The notes beneath the pieces are model-generated. The model saw only the letters and a list, made by a program, of their open reading frames with translations. It was not told the origin of the DNA and made no database searches. Made by a program: the position numbers and the translations under genes. From assembly GCF_008000815.1 (NCBI RefSeq), contig NZ_CP042806.1, positions 2,666,001-2,730,000 of the forward strand: a stretch of DNA of 64,000 nucleotides, in the 5' to 3' direction. This document shows, piece by piece, positions 54,413 through 63,827 of the stretch (its first letter is position 1; every line of letters begins with the position of its first letter). The DNA comes from Terriglobus albidus. GTDB lineage: Bacteria; Acidobacteriota; Terriglobia; Terriglobales; Acidobacteriaceae.

Positions 54413-56578
54413 ATGAAAACGTACCAGGGAAGTGAGATCCGCAACGTAGCTGTAGTTGGGCATGCGCACAGTGGAAAGACAACCTTGATTTCCGCGTTGC
54501 TGCATGCCGCAAAAATGATCGATAAGCCCGGACGGGTTGAAGACGGAACAGCCGTTACAGCCTATGACGAAGAAGAAGTTTCCAGACGAACAACCATGCA
54601 AAATGCCGTTGCCTTCGCAGAATGGCAGGGCCTCAAGATCAATTTCCTCGATACTCCCGGCTTCCACATGTTCTGTCACGAAGCCCGTGCCGCCATGCTG
54701 CCGGTCGAATCAGCCGTCGTGGTGATTAATGCGCAAAATGGCATAGAAACCGTCACGGAACGCGTTTGGAAGTTCGCGGAAGAGTTCGATCTTCCCCGGG
54801 TTGTCGTCATCAATCAGGTCGACCATCCCAAAGCCGACAGCCACAGCGGACGCGAGGCCATGCTGGAAGACATGCGCGAGCGCTGGGGGCGTCAGCTCGT
54901 TCCCGTCCAGCTCCCCATTGTCGATGAATCGGGTTTTCACGGAGTCGTCGATCTTGTCACCATGGAGGCCTTCTACTACACGCCTGATGGTGACGGACGC
55001 GGGAAGATCGGCGAGATTCCCGGCCCCTTGCATACCCGGGCGAAGGCAGCCCACGAGGCCCTGGTCGAACTGGTCGCCGAAGGCAAAGACGAACTCATGG
55101 AAGAGTTCTTCCGCGAAGGCACCATCCCGGAGCAACACCTGATCACGGCGCTCCATGAAGCCATTCGCGAAGACCGCATCTTCCCGGTGCTCTACACCAG
55201 TGGGGGCCGCAATGTTGCCACAGACCACCTGCTCGACTTCTTGAAGGTCTACGCTCCTGCTCCGATCGAGCGCGAGCCGGTCGCAGCCCGCGCCCTTAAA
55301 CAGGCAGTCGCGGTTCAGGCCAACGGGCACGGCAACGGCAATGGCAATGGCGACGGAGCCACCGATGAGATGGTCCTGCGCCACGTCGATGACCAGCAGC
55401 CATTGGCACTTTACGTCTTCAAGACCATGACCGACCCATTTTCGGGCAGAATCTCCTTCTTCAAGGTGATCAGCGGAATGGTGAAGAATGACGCCACCGT
55501 TGAAAACTACTCTCGCAAGGAGCAGGAGCGCCTGGCTCACCTGAGCGTTATGCAGGGACGAAAGGCCATCGAGGTCAGTGAACTCCACGCCGGAGACATT
55601 GGCGCGGTGGCCAAGCTGCGCGTCACCCTTACCGGAGACACACTGGGGGCTAAGGGGCAGGACATCTTCCTCCAACCCCTGGCCATGCCCGAACCGGCGA
55701 TGACCTATGCCATTGAACCCAAAACGCGTGCCGACGAAGATAAGCTGGCTCCGGCTATCCACAAGCTCATGGAAGAAGATCTGCTGATTCGCTTCTTCCG
55801 TGACCCACAGACGAATGAGTTTCTGTTGGCCGGCGCCGGGCAGCCGCATATCGAGGCCATCGTCTCCAAGCTCAAACGGCGCTACCACACGGAAGTCACC
55901 TTGAAGGCTCCCAAAGTCCCCTATCGCGAGACCATTCGAGGGCGGGCGGATGCTCAGGGGCGCCACAAAAAGCAGACTGGCGGCCACGGACAGTTCGGCG
56001 ATTGCAAGATCAAGATGGAGCCCCTGGCCCGCGGAGCCGGGTTTGAATTTGTCAACGACATCTTTGGTGGCTCAATCCCAAGGCAATTCGTCCCCGCTGT
56101 GGAGAAAGGCATTCTGGAATCGGCAGCCCGCGGCTATCTGGCCGGCTATCCGGTTGTCGACTTCAAAGTAACTCTGCACGATGGCAGCTATCATGACGTC
56201 GACTCCAACGAAATGTCCTTCAAGATGGCGGGGAGACTCGCCTTCCGCAAATGCATGGAACAGGCCAAGCCTGCTCTATTGGAGCCAATCATGCACGTCG
56301 AAATTGAGGCTCCTGAGGAGTTTGCCGGGCCGTTAATGGGCGACTTGAACGGACGCAGGGGGCGGGTCCAGGGCATGGAGAGCCATGGCAAACAGACTTT
56401 GATCAAAGCCGACGTTCCTATGGCGGAGATGCTCAGCTACGGCACGACCCTTACCTCTCTGACCCAGGGGCGGGGCAGCTTCCGCATGGAGATGGATCAC
56501 TACGACATCGTTCCGCAACCGGTGGCGGAGAAGATTCTGGCAACAGCCAGGCGGCCAGTTGAAGAGGAGGAGGAATAA
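54413..56578 (+). CDS. Elongation factor G-like translational GTPase (paralogue)
   Basis: A 721-residue EF-G-type GTPase outside any ribosomal operon. ATG with GGAGAAC upstream. G1 is GHAHSGKTT (16-24; standard EF-G has AHxDxGKTT), G3 is DTPGF where EF-G has DTPGH, and G4 is NQVDH where EF-G has NKMD. Domains II-V follow, with PKVPYRETIRG and GGHGQFGDCKIKMEP as family marks, and RGRVQGMESHG in domain V. An insert rich in Gly/Asn (about 302-316) separates domains I and II. Such EF-G-like proteins (the FusA2/EF-G II group) may act in ribosome recycling or protection; the function here is open. Confidence 0.88.
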   Translation: MKTYQGSEIRNVAVVGHAHSGKTTLISALLHAAKMIDKPGRVEDGTAVTAYDEEEVSRRTTMQNAVAFAEWQGLKINFLDTPGFHMFCHEARAAMLPVESAVVVINAQNGIETVTERVWKFAEEFDLPRVVVINQVDHPKADSHSGREAMLEDMRERWGRQLVPVQLPIVDESGFHGVVDLVTMEAFYYTPDGDGRGKIGEIPGPLHTRAKAAHEALVELVAEGKDELMEEFFREGTIPEQHLITALHEAIREDRIFPVLYTSGGRNVATDHLLDFLKVYAPAPIEREPVAARALKQAVAVQANGHGNGNGNGDGATDEMVLRHVDDQQPLALYVFKTMTDPFSGRISFFKVISGMVKNDATVENYSRKEQERLAHLSVMQGRKAIEVSELHAGDIGAVAKLRVTLTGDTLGAKGQDIFLQPLAMPEPAMTYAIEPKTRADEDKLAPAIHKLMEEDLLIRFFRDPQTNEFLLAGAGQPHIEAIVSKLKRRYHTEVTLKAPKVPYRETIRGRADAQGRHKKQTGGHGQFGDCKIKMEPLARGAGFEFVNDIFGGSIPRQFVPAVEKGILESAARGYLAGYPVVDFKVTLHDGSYHDVDSNEMSFKMAGRLAFRKCMEQAKPALLEPIMHVEIEAPEEFAGPLMGDLNGRRGRVQGMESHGKQTLIKADVPMAEMLSYGTTLTSLTQGRGSFRMEMDHYDIVPQPVAEKILATARRPVEEEEE

Positions 56579-56596
56579 AGCCGCCGTAAACCAGGT

Positions 56597-56620
56597 GGGC
56601 ATACGTTGCCACGTATGCCC
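56597..56620. terminator. Hairpin between convergent EF-G paralogue and DUF5009 genes
   Basis: A perfect 10-bp stem (GGGCATACGT / ACGTATGCCC) with a 4-base loop lies 18 bases after the EF-G stop. There is no T-run on either side, so it may be a bidirectional terminator or an mRNA 3' stabiliser. Confidence 0.45.
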
Positions 56621-56689
56621 GCTCACTCACAACGATGGTTGGCTGCGCTAACTATGCGCCACGATGGCCGGTCGGCTCGGCTTGCGACT

Positions 56690-57940
56690 TTAGATTCGAA
56701 CGAAGATCTTTTGGCGATACATCCAGAAGAGCATAAGCCAATAGACAAGCATCACTGCCACTCCGAGGAGTAAGGGCTCATAGCCAGGTCCGAGAATGCG
56801 GAACGGGGTAAAGCCGAGATGGGTGTGGAGCGACCCGAGGATGAACTCTTCGCATAAATGGGCGATGAGATAGGCCGCCATTGAGTTCAGTCCCACAACG
56901 ACGAGCGGGAATGCCCAGCGGCGGAATCCTTTGATGTCGATGATCCAGGCAAAGGCGGAAAGAAAGAAGAAGCACATGCCGCCGCTCCAGAGCGTCCAGG
57001 CTGGGGTCCAGATGCGCTTGACGATGGGGCAAATGCCGGTGAAGTGGAGGGCGAGCCCCAGTGCGGCCAGGCCTATGCCGGCGGACAAGAATTTCTTGAG
57101 AGGGACCTGCCCTGGAGACTCGCGATACCAGCGGCCCGCGATGAGGCCCAGAAGCATGGTCCCCAGTGTAGGAATAAAGCTAAGTGTGAGGTAGCCTCCA
57201 CGGTTAAAAGCGAAGCGTGACTCGCGCGGGAAGAGATTCAGGAACCAAACATCGAAGGCGTTGCCGAAGTTCGAGTTCTTGTTCCAGTGGGAAGCAAAGC
57301 CGGTGAAGTTGTGGTGCCAGTCCGAAGGAACACCGACGGCAGCGTAATCGAAGCCAGGACCAGGCGCGGGATAGAGAGCCCAGACAAGCCAATAGACGAA
57401 GAGGATCGAGGCAAAGTCGATCCATTGAACACGCGGCCGACAGAAATACAGTAAGAAGGCAAAGGGGTAGCCCAGCCCGATTTGCGAAAGAGTGTCTTCA
57501 AACGTGAAGTAAGTGATGTGGTGGCCGACGGAGCGCAGAAAGACGCCGAGGAAGACGAGCAACAACGAGCGCCAAAGAGCATGGCCGGCTTGTTGGCCGA
57601 AGGTCTGGCCCTGGCGGGTACGCGAAGCAATCGAGTAGGGAAGCGCGACGCCGACGAGAAACGTAAATGACGGCTGAATCATGTCGTGCAGGCTCATGCC
57701 TGCCCACTCGACATGCGTCTGATTGTAGGCGAGGACGCGCCAGAACAAATTGCCGGGATGGGCACCGTAAGTATCCGCGAAGCGCATAATCTCGCCCATC
57801 ATGAGCAACATGACCAACCCACGGTAGGCATCGACGGCCACATTCCGGACAGCGGGTTTGCTCATGATTTCTTCGCTCGCCGTTTTGGACGTGCTGGATT
57901 GATGGGGAGCTGTGGCGGGAAGAGTGCCGGCAACATTCAT
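56690..57940 (-). CDS. DUF5009/HGSNAT-like membrane acyltransferase
   Basis: A 416-residue membrane protein with about ten helices, of the family related to heparan-alpha-glucosaminide N-acetyltransferase (NagX-like). Signatures: [15 protein letters not shown] before helix 1, [15 protein letters not shown], and a C-terminal [15 protein letters not shown] 57940 has GAGGTC seven bases upstream. Family members transfer acetyl groups to amino sugars at the membrane. Neighbouring genes look carbohydrate-related. Confidence 0.82.
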   Translation of the reverse strand: MNVAGTLPATAPHQSSTSKTASEEIMSKPAVRNVAVDAYRGLVMLLMMGEIMRFADTYGAHPGNLFWRVLAYNQTHVEWAGMSLHDMIQPSFTFLVGVALPYSIASRTRQGQTFGQQAGHALWRSLLLVFLGVFLRSVGHHITYFTFEDTLSQIGLGYPFAFLLYFCRPRVQWIDFASILFVYWLVWALYPAPGPGFDYAAVGVPSDWHHNFTGFASHWNKNSNFGNAFDVWFLNLFPRESRFAFNRGGYLTLSFIPTLGTMLLGLIAGRWYRESPGQVPLKKFLSAGIGLAALGLALHFTGICPIVKRIWTPAWTLWSGGMCFFFLSAFAWIIDIKGFRRWAFPLVVVGLNSMAAYLIAHLCEEFILGSLHTHLGFTPFRILGPGYEPLLLGVAVMLVYWLMLFWMYRQKIFVRI

Positions 57941-58252
57941 GCGAAGACCTCAGAAGGGATGTCCATTCGCAGACGATCCATTGGAGTTGAAGAGAGATCC
58001 AACAGGGACGCTATGCGCATTCGTTTTCGACTCGTACCGAATGTTTTACTATTTCTTCGTTTCGGTAATCGCTCTGTCAAGGAAAATATTGGACTTAGGC
58101 GGCATCGCTCTGCAGCGGGAGTTGGAGAAAATCCTGACAATGGCCAAGCGGCGAGTTAAAGAAGAGAGCCGTCGTAAATCAAGAGAGGGCGGGAGTAGCC
58201 TATGCACCCACCGTCAACTGAAGCACCGCATTCACGAATGGAGGTTAAACCT
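57941..58252. other. Divergent spacer
   Basis: About 310 bases between the divergent acyltransferase and the broken twin-arginine gene. It should hold both promoters. An ORF spanning it has no protein features and was not called. GGAGGT lies eight bases before the ATG at 58253. Confidence 0.4.
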
Positions 58253-59733
58253 ATGGATCGTAGACAGTTTCTTCAAAGCGCAGCGGGTGCGGCTATCTCC
58301 GCGACGGTACATCCCCGCGATGCGATCGCCGCGCCGCTCAAGTCAACAAAGATGATTGGCATACAGATTGGCGCAGTCTCGTTTGCAGACGAAGGAGTGG
58401 AGAAGGTTCTCGATGAATGCGAGCGCGCTGCTGCGGTTAATACGCTCTTCGTTGCGACCTTTACTTATGGTCGCGGCATCGCCGGACGCCAGGTTCCGGG
58501 GCAGCCTCTACCGGATCACGGAAGCCAAAAGTACGATACCGACACCTTCTTCGGCGGTTCCTACACAAAAATCAATCCGAAGTACTACTCTGACACAGTC
58601 TTTAAGAGTTTTCGCGCGCCAGATCTTGGCGATTATGACGTGCTCGAACAGGTCATTCCTGAAGCGAAGAAGCGTGGCATGAAGACGATTTGCTGGTACG
58701 AAGATGTCTTCCGGAAAGATATTCCCAATATCGAGAGATTGCAGGAAGTGACACTCTCGGGCGAGAAGGCTGCGACGCTGTGCTTCAACAACCCTGAGTA
58801 TCAGCACTGGCTCATGGCCATAGCGGAAGATTGGTCGCGCTCCTATGATATCGACGGCGTGATGTGGGATCGGAGCGGCAGGGTGCATTCTCCAACGCTC
58901 TCGGCGCAAGCCATGCTCATCCGAACCCATCTACGGTGACATGCTTCTGTGAGTACTGTTACGCAAAGGCGCGGAAGCAGGGGATCAACCCAAACCGGGC
59001 CAGGCAAGGTTTTCTTGAGTTAGAGAAGTTTGTTCTTGCTGCGCGTAAGGGCACGCGTCCTGTCGACGGATACTACGTTCAACTGTGGCGCCTGATGCTT
59101 CGTTACCCGGAGCTTCTCGCGTGGGAGACGCTCTGGACATCGAGCCTCCGCGAGGTGCAGAAAGCAATCTACGATCGGGTGAAGTCCGTAAACTCGAAGC
59201 TCGGAGTCGGTTGGCATATCTGGCATAACAACTCGTTTAACCCTATCTACCGCGCGGAGCAGGATCTCGCGGAGATGGCGCCGTACTCAGACTTCCTCAA
59301 AGTGGTGATCTATCAGAATTGTGCGGGAGAGCGCATGGTGGACTACATCGACAGTGTGGGGACCTCCTACTTTGCCGATGTGCCGAGGCAGGAGTTGCTC
59401 GACTTCCATTATCGTGTTCTCGATTACGGTAGCGAGAAAGATCTCAAGACGCTTCCTGCCGCTGGCTACTCTTCCGATTATGTCTATCGTGAAACCAGGC
59501 GGGCACGCGAAGGGCTCGCCGGTACACAGACGAAGCTTTGGCCCGGAATTGACGTGGACATTCCTACCGCCAAAGGAAACGCCAGGTGCACTCCTGCCGG
59601 AACCAAAGGCGCTGTAACAGCTGCGTTCCGCGGTGGAGCAGATGGCATCATCGTTTCACGCAAATACTCCGAAATGAAATTAGAGAATCTTCGCGCCGTT
59701 GGCGAGGGCTTGAAAGAGCTGAATCTGGCCTGA
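58253..59733 (+). pseudogene. Twin-arginine-signal TIM-barrel (glycosidase-like) protein broken by a -1 frameshift
   Basis: Two frames together make one protein of about 493 residues. Frame 1 (from 58253) starts with the twin-arginine signal MDRRQFLQSAAGAAISA and runs to YDIDGVMW, then turns to nonsense and stops at 58939. Frame 2, from about 58866, resumes with GSERQGAFSNALGASH and continues to 59733. Restoring one G in the GGG run at 58866-58868 joins them smoothly as DGVMWGSERQGAF, so a single-base deletion is the likely cause. The intact product would be an exported protein resembling TIM-barrel glycoside hydrolases of unknown specificity (QIGAVSF, DYDVLEQVIPEAKKRGMKTICWYEDV). A sequencing error is equally able to explain it. 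Confidence 0.8.
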
Positions 59734-59789
59734 ACTCCGCCTTTTTTACTGGACTGGATCATCGAGGGAATGGTTGCTAACGAGATCCA

Positions 59790-60941
59790 TCATGTTGTCG
59801 AGCAGGACGTGGACGCTTTCGGAAAGTTCAACGTGCCAACGTCCGGGGTATTGCCCCATAAGAAGCGGCTGAGAATCAGGAGCAGCGGCAACAGATAAGC
59901 GATGCCATTTGCCGATTCTCCAAGCGGCAGCGGGACAAAGAAAATCGAAGCTGCAAGCGTATCGAACCAGTTCCACCGGCGTGCCATAAAGAATGGCGCA
60001 AGAATCAGAACGTAGGCGTACCACCCCAGCGGAGCACACAGGATTCCGGCAATAATGCCAATGCCGCTGGCTGTGTCGAAGTCGGGCCGATACTTCCATG
60101 CGTAGCCCAACAGGGCGGCCGCGACGACCGCGGCTACAGTAATGCCGGTGGCGGTATGCCCGAGCCGGGTGAAGAATGGCATCAGAGCGATGTTTTTGTG
60201 ATCGATCCAGTGAGGATCATGAGCAATGGCCGCAAGCCAGTCGCGATACACCCCCGGTCCATAAATCAACAGGGGAGCAGTCGAGACCAGCGCCGACGCC
60301 GTAACGGAAAGCAACGCGGTCCTGCGATGGCCGGCAAAGAACAGGATCACCGGCCAGAGCAGAAACGTAGGCTTGATTGCCACGAGCAGGCCCATGCATG
60401 CGGCACACCAGACCACCCACCCCTTCTTATGGAAATGCCACGCCAGCGTGGAGAGGAGGAACAGGAGTCCATAGATCTGTCCTGAAGAGACGGCCGCGAT
60501 AACCGGAACCGATGCCAAAAGACAAATCGCCTGCCGGCCTTGCAGACCGGGACCGAGAAGGAGCGTGCCGGCGGCGAACCATAGGGCCGAAATGATGATT
60601 TGCAGGACGATGAACCGGGGGATGGTCAGATGCGCCAACAATTGGAAGTAGGGCAGCAGGACCGGCGGATTGAGGTTGACATCGGGTGTTGCGGCTTTAC
60701 CGCCGTACGAGGAGTAGTCAACCCTGCCCGTCTCTGGATACGCAGCATATGGATTGAGGCCGTGGATCGCTGCGCGGCCGCTCTCCCAATAGGTTCCGAA
60801 GACGGCATACTTACCAGGGCCTCTTGGCGCGAGAGCGAAGATAAAAACCGTTCCCAGAAGAACGATCCATGCGCAGAATCGGGCCAGGCGTGAACGCAGT
60901 GCCGTCGGTGGCTGAGAAATCTCAGCGAGCGTGCTCGCCAT
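59790..60941 (-). CDS. GT87/DUF2029-like polytopic membrane glycosyltransferase
   Basis: A 383-residue membrane protein with about ten helices. ATG 60941 has GAGGA ten bases upstream and is preferred to an earlier start at 60989. Family-like marks are the first periplasmic loop (YWESGRAAIHGLNPY), SGQIYGLLFLLS, and AIKPTFLLWPVILF, resembling GT87 mannosyltransferases that use polyprenyl-phosphate-mannose. The acceptor is unknown. It converges with the broken twin-arginine gene. Confidence 0.75.
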   Translation of the reverse strand: MASTLAEISQPPTALRSRLARFCAWIVLLGTVFIFALAPRGPGKYAVFGTYWESGRAAIHGLNPYAAYPETGRVDYSSYGGKAATPDVNLNPPVLLPYFQLLAHLTIPRFIVLQIIISALWFAAGTLLLGPGLQGRQAICLLASVPVIAAVSSGQIYGLLFLLSTLAWHFHKKGWVVWCAACMGLLVAIKPTFLLWPVILFFAGHRRTALLSVTASALVSTAPLLIYGPGVYRDWLAAIAHDPHWIDHKNIALMPFFTRLGHTATGITVAAVVAAALLGYAWKYRPDFDTASGIGIIAGILCAPLGWYAYVLILAPFFMARRWNWFDTLAASIFFVPLPLGESANGIAYLLPLLLILSRFLWGNTPDVGTLNFPKASTSCSTT

Positions 60942-61024
60942 CGTTTGACAGTCCTCAGGCTGTCGCAGGGAGGGCTTCCACTCTAGCACGACGAGAGCCG
61001 AAAGCGTAGGGCTTCCGCATCTGT

Positions 61025-61050
61025 CGGCGTTTTCCGCAATGAAAACGCCG
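61025..61050. terminator. Weak hairpin downstream of yjbQ
   Basis: A 9-bp stem (CGGCGTTTT / AAAACGCCG) with an 8-base loop lies 44 bases after the yjbQ stop and before the next - strand gene. No T-run follows on the - strand, so termination is uncertain. Confidence 0.35.
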
Positions 61051-61093
61051 CTCGCATACTACTTCCGGGATTCCCAGTAACCGGGAAAATGCT

Positions 61094-61555
61094 CTAATCC
61101 CCGATCAGGTGCAGCACTATTCCCCGTCGATGAGGATGTACCCGGTGTTCGAAAAGGTAGATGCCTTGCCAGGTGCCCAATACGAGACTGCCATTCATTA
61201 CGGGGATCGACAGCTGCACTTGGGTCAGTGCTGTTTTCAGATGAGCGGGCATATCGTCGAGCCCTTCGTAGTTGTGCTCGTACGGTCCATCCTCTGGTGC
61301 GAGCCGGTCGAAATAGGCTTTGATGTCCCGGCGCACAGTAGGGTCAGCATTCTCCTGGATCAGAAGCGAAGCTGAGGTGTGCCGGCAAAATACCGTTAGA
61401 AGACCAGTTTGCATCTTCTGGCCCGCCACCCATTCGTTGATGGTTGCCGTAAATTCGTATAGCCCCTGGCCACGCGTCGAAATCTCAAGCTTGTGTACTG
61501 CCTGCTTCAATATCTTTGCCTCTGTTTTCCCGGCCAATGGCCTAGTAAGTAGCAC
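61094..61555 (-). CDS. yjbQ: YjbQ-family (UPF0047) protein
   Basis: A 153-residue protein of the YjbQ/UPF0047 family, some members of which have weak thiamine-phosphate synthase activity. Signatures: CRHTSASLLIQENADP and GTWQGIYLFEHR, with the conserved His residues of the putative metal site. It starts at GTG 61555, overlapping the SDR gene by 14 bases, so the two are co-transcribed. Confidence 0.9.
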   Translation of the reverse strand: MLLTRPLAGKTEAKILKQAVHKLEISTRGQGLYEFTATINEWVAGQKMQTGLLTVFCRHTSASLLIQENADPTVRRDIKAYFDRLAPEDGPYEHNYEGLDDMPAHLKTALTQVQLSIPVMNGSLVLGTWQGIYLFEHRVHPHRRGIVLHLIGD

Positions 61556-62282
61556 GTCCGCCGCTTGCGTCGTAGCACTGCGCGGTCACGAAGGAGCAGT
61601 CAGGGCTGGCCAGGAAGTGCGCCACGGCAGCGATCTCTTCCGGCGTGCCGGTACGTTTCATCGGGATCTTGTCCGTCATATAACTCACCTGTTGTGGCGT
61701 GAGCTGCTCCAGGATCTTCGTCCGGACGACCGCGGGACTGATTGCATTGACGCAAATACCCTCGGTTGCGACCTCTTTGCCGACAGCTTTCGTTAGTCCG
61801 ATCACTCCCGCTTTCGTCGCCGAATAGGGGACCATTCCAGGATTGCCTTCCTTACCGGCGATCGAAGCGATGTTCACAATACGGCCATACCTGCGCCCGC
61901 GCATGTGGGGCAACACGGCACGGCAGAAGTAGAAGATGCTGCTCAGGTTGACGGCGACGACCTTCTCCCATGTCTCTGGAGTCTGTTCCCAGATAGGACC
62001 TGCAGGACCAGCGATTCCCGCGTTGTTTACGAGAATGTCGATCTGTCCTGTGCGCTTAAGCACTTCGGCGACACATGCCTCGATCGAGGATTTGTCGCTG
62101 ACATCCACCTTGAGAGCAAAGGCTCCGTTGTCGATGCGTGTGGCGACGCTCGTCGCGCCTTCGAGATCCAGATCCGCAACGGCTACAGTCGCACCGGCCT
62201 TTCCAAGCCGCGTCGCGATGGCTTCACCGATGCCTGTGGCTGCGCCTGTGACAATAGCCGTCTGTCCTTTGAGTTCAAACAT
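61542..62282 (-). CDS. Short-chain dehydrogenase/reductase
   Basis: A 246-residue classical SDR. The cofactor motif TGxxxGIG is TGAATGIGEAIA (about 13-24), with D37 in VAVADLDLEG favouring NAD(H). The NNAG strand is VNNAGIAG, and the catalytic Ser-Tyr-Lys is IVNIAS...YSATKAG. It resembles 3-oxoacyl-ACP reductase (FabG)-type and sugar dehydrogenases; specificity is unclear. Its place after an organic-anion MFS gene suggests oxidation of an imported sugar acid or polyol. Confidence 0.88.
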   Translation of the reverse strand: MFELKGQTAIVTGAATGIGEAIATRLGKAGATVAVADLDLEGATSVATRIDNGAFALKVDVSDKSSIEACVAEVLKRTGQIDILVNNAGIAGPAGPIWEQTPETWEKVVAVNLSSIFYFCRAVLPHMRGRRYGRIVNIASIAGKEGNPGMVPYSATKAGVIGLTKAVGKEVATEGICVNAISPAVVRTKILEQLTPQQVSYMTDKIPMKRTGTPEEIAAVAHFLASPDCSFVTAQCYDASGGRATY

Positions 62283-62351
62283 TCCAGCGCTCCTGCAGCG
62301 AGCTCGAGATCCTCACCGTCCCGCGAAAATATTCTGTCATCAAGTAGGGTC

Positions 62352-63659
62352 TTACGTCGTGCTTTGGGCTGGACGACTTCTCACAAGCGCAATCAAACCC
62401 GCATTTAAAACCGTAAGCGCTGCCAGAAGGTACAAGCCCGCGTGTTGCGAGCCGAAGTGTTGATCAGCCCAGACCTTGAGGTTGGGCGCCAGGAAGCCCC
62501 CAAGATTACCCATTCCTATTACAGCGATTCCGCCCGCTGCTGCGCGGTCAGCCAGGTATCCCGTTGGAAACGTCCAGAAAAGCGGCTGGACGGCAATAAA
62601 GCCGGCCACCGCAAGCGAAAGCATCACCAGGCCCATGCCTGCTCCGCAGGCAGGAAATGCAAAACTCGCGCAGCCCGAGATCAGTAAGGTCAACGATGCG
62701 AGTTGCCGATGCCTGCGGAACTTGTCGGCGACATGCGGCAGGAGATAGACGGCAGCCAGCGTGCAGATCCACGGTATCGCCGACACCAGGCCGACTTCGA
62801 TCCCCACGGGTCTATGCATAAGAGCCGATATTTCGGCCGGGAGATAGAAGACCGCGCCATACGTGCTGGTTTGGATGAGGGCATAGATCAACAGGAAGTG
62901 CATGACTCGACGATCGCGAAACATGGGCAGGAGTTTCGTTGGCCCAGCGGAGCTCCGTTCTTCTTCTTCAAGCGTCAACCTATTCGCTAACGCCTGCTTT
63001 TCCTCGGCCGGCAGCCAGGAAGCATTGGACGGCCTGTCATCCAGATACCAGAAAGCGAACAGACCGAGAACGACAGCCATGAAGCCTTCCACGAGAAACA
63101 TCCACTGCCAGCTTTGAAGCCCCAAGAACGGGGGCATCTCAAGCAGCAAACCCGAGAGCGGTCCGCCGAAGATGAGTGCAAGTGGAACACCCAGGTAGAA
63201 CAATCCAAGAATCCGGCCACGAATGCCGTTAGGAAACCAATAGGTCAGGTAGAGAATTGCGCCTGGGAAGAAGCCTGCCTCCAGAACGCCTAGCAGGAAC
63301 CGTAAAAAGTAAAACGATGCAGGCCCCCTCACGAACATGGTGGCCATCGATATGGCTCCCCAACCCACCATGAGGATTGCAAGCCACTTCTTCGCACCTA
63401 CCTTGTGAAGAATCAGGTTGCTGGGAAATCCGCATAATGAATAGCCAACGAAAAACAGACCTGCGCCCAAAGCATAGACAGCTTCGGAGATGCCCTCCGA
63501 TCTCTCCAGAACCTGTTTTACAAACCCAATATTCGAGCGGTCGAGAAATGACACAACGTACATCAGCATAAGGAAGGGCACCAGCCGTTTCACCGTTCGC
63601 GAGGTCGCGCGGTTCAAGGTGGAATCAGAGGTGTCGAGAGCTGCGAGCGGTAGGTTCAA
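62352..63659 (-). CDS. MFS transporter of the anion:cation symporter (ACS) type
   Basis: A 435-residue permease with about 12 helices. YVVSFLDRSNIGFVKQVL in helix 1 and the following loop, plus the long central loop, match the ACS family, which carries hexuronates, galactonate, tartrate and similar organic anions. FFPGAILYLTYWFPNGIRGRILGLF is the helix 4-5 signature. Start is TTG 63659, with GAGG upstream. It is followed 69 bases later by the SDR and yjbQ genes, which probably form one operon. Confidence 0.85.
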   Translation of the reverse strand: MNLPLAALDTSDSTLNRATSRTVKRLVPFLMLMYVVSFLDRSNIGFVKQVLERSEGISEAVYALGAGLFFVGYSLCGFPSNLILHKVGAKKWLAILMVGWGAISMATMFVRGPASFYFLRFLLGVLEAGFFPGAILYLTYWFPNGIRGRILGLFYLGVPLALIFGGPLSGLLLEMPPFLGLQSWQWMFLVEGFMAVVLGLFAFWYLDDRPSNASWLPAEEKQALANRLTLEEEERSSAGPTKLLPMFRDRRVMHFLLIYALIQTSTYGAVFYLPAEISALMHRPVGIEVGLVSAIPWICTLAAVYLLPHVADKFRRHRQLASLTLLISGCASFAFPACGAGMGLVMLSLAVAGFIAVQPLFWTFPTGYLADRAAAGGIAVIGMGNLGGFLAPNLKVWADQHFGSQHAGLYLLAALTVLNAGLIALVRSRPAQSTT

Positions 63660-63781
63660 TGCCGGCCTCTTCAGGTGGATTGAATTCTATACAGTCGGAA
63701 ATGCTGCACTCCAACGATACGCGCGCTGCAAGGGGAGGACCGGTCCGTTTCTCTGATCCCGATTTCGATCTATTCCGCAAC

Positions 63782-63811
63782 AAAAAGGCCCGGCGAAGAA
63801 GCCGGGCCTTT
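63782..63811 (-). terminator. Rho-independent terminator of the right-edge receptor gene
   Basis: An 11-bp stem (AAAGGCCCGGC / GCCGGGCCTTT) around a 6-base loop, extended into a run of five T when read on the - strand. It lies 17 bases after the receptor stop codon. Confidence 0.85.
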
Positions 63812-63827
63812 CCTGTCGTAGTGGTTG

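Noticed and set aside
54204-54416. A 70-codon frame overlapping the EF-G paralogue start by ATGA
   Set aside because: The overlap and a weak ribosome site are suggestive, but the product is low-complexity and charged with no recognisable pattern, and the opposite strand has an equally long frame.
54710-55987. 425-codon - strand frame opposite the EF-G paralogue
   Set aside because: Shadow of a well-supported GTPase; no recognisable motifs or ribosome site.
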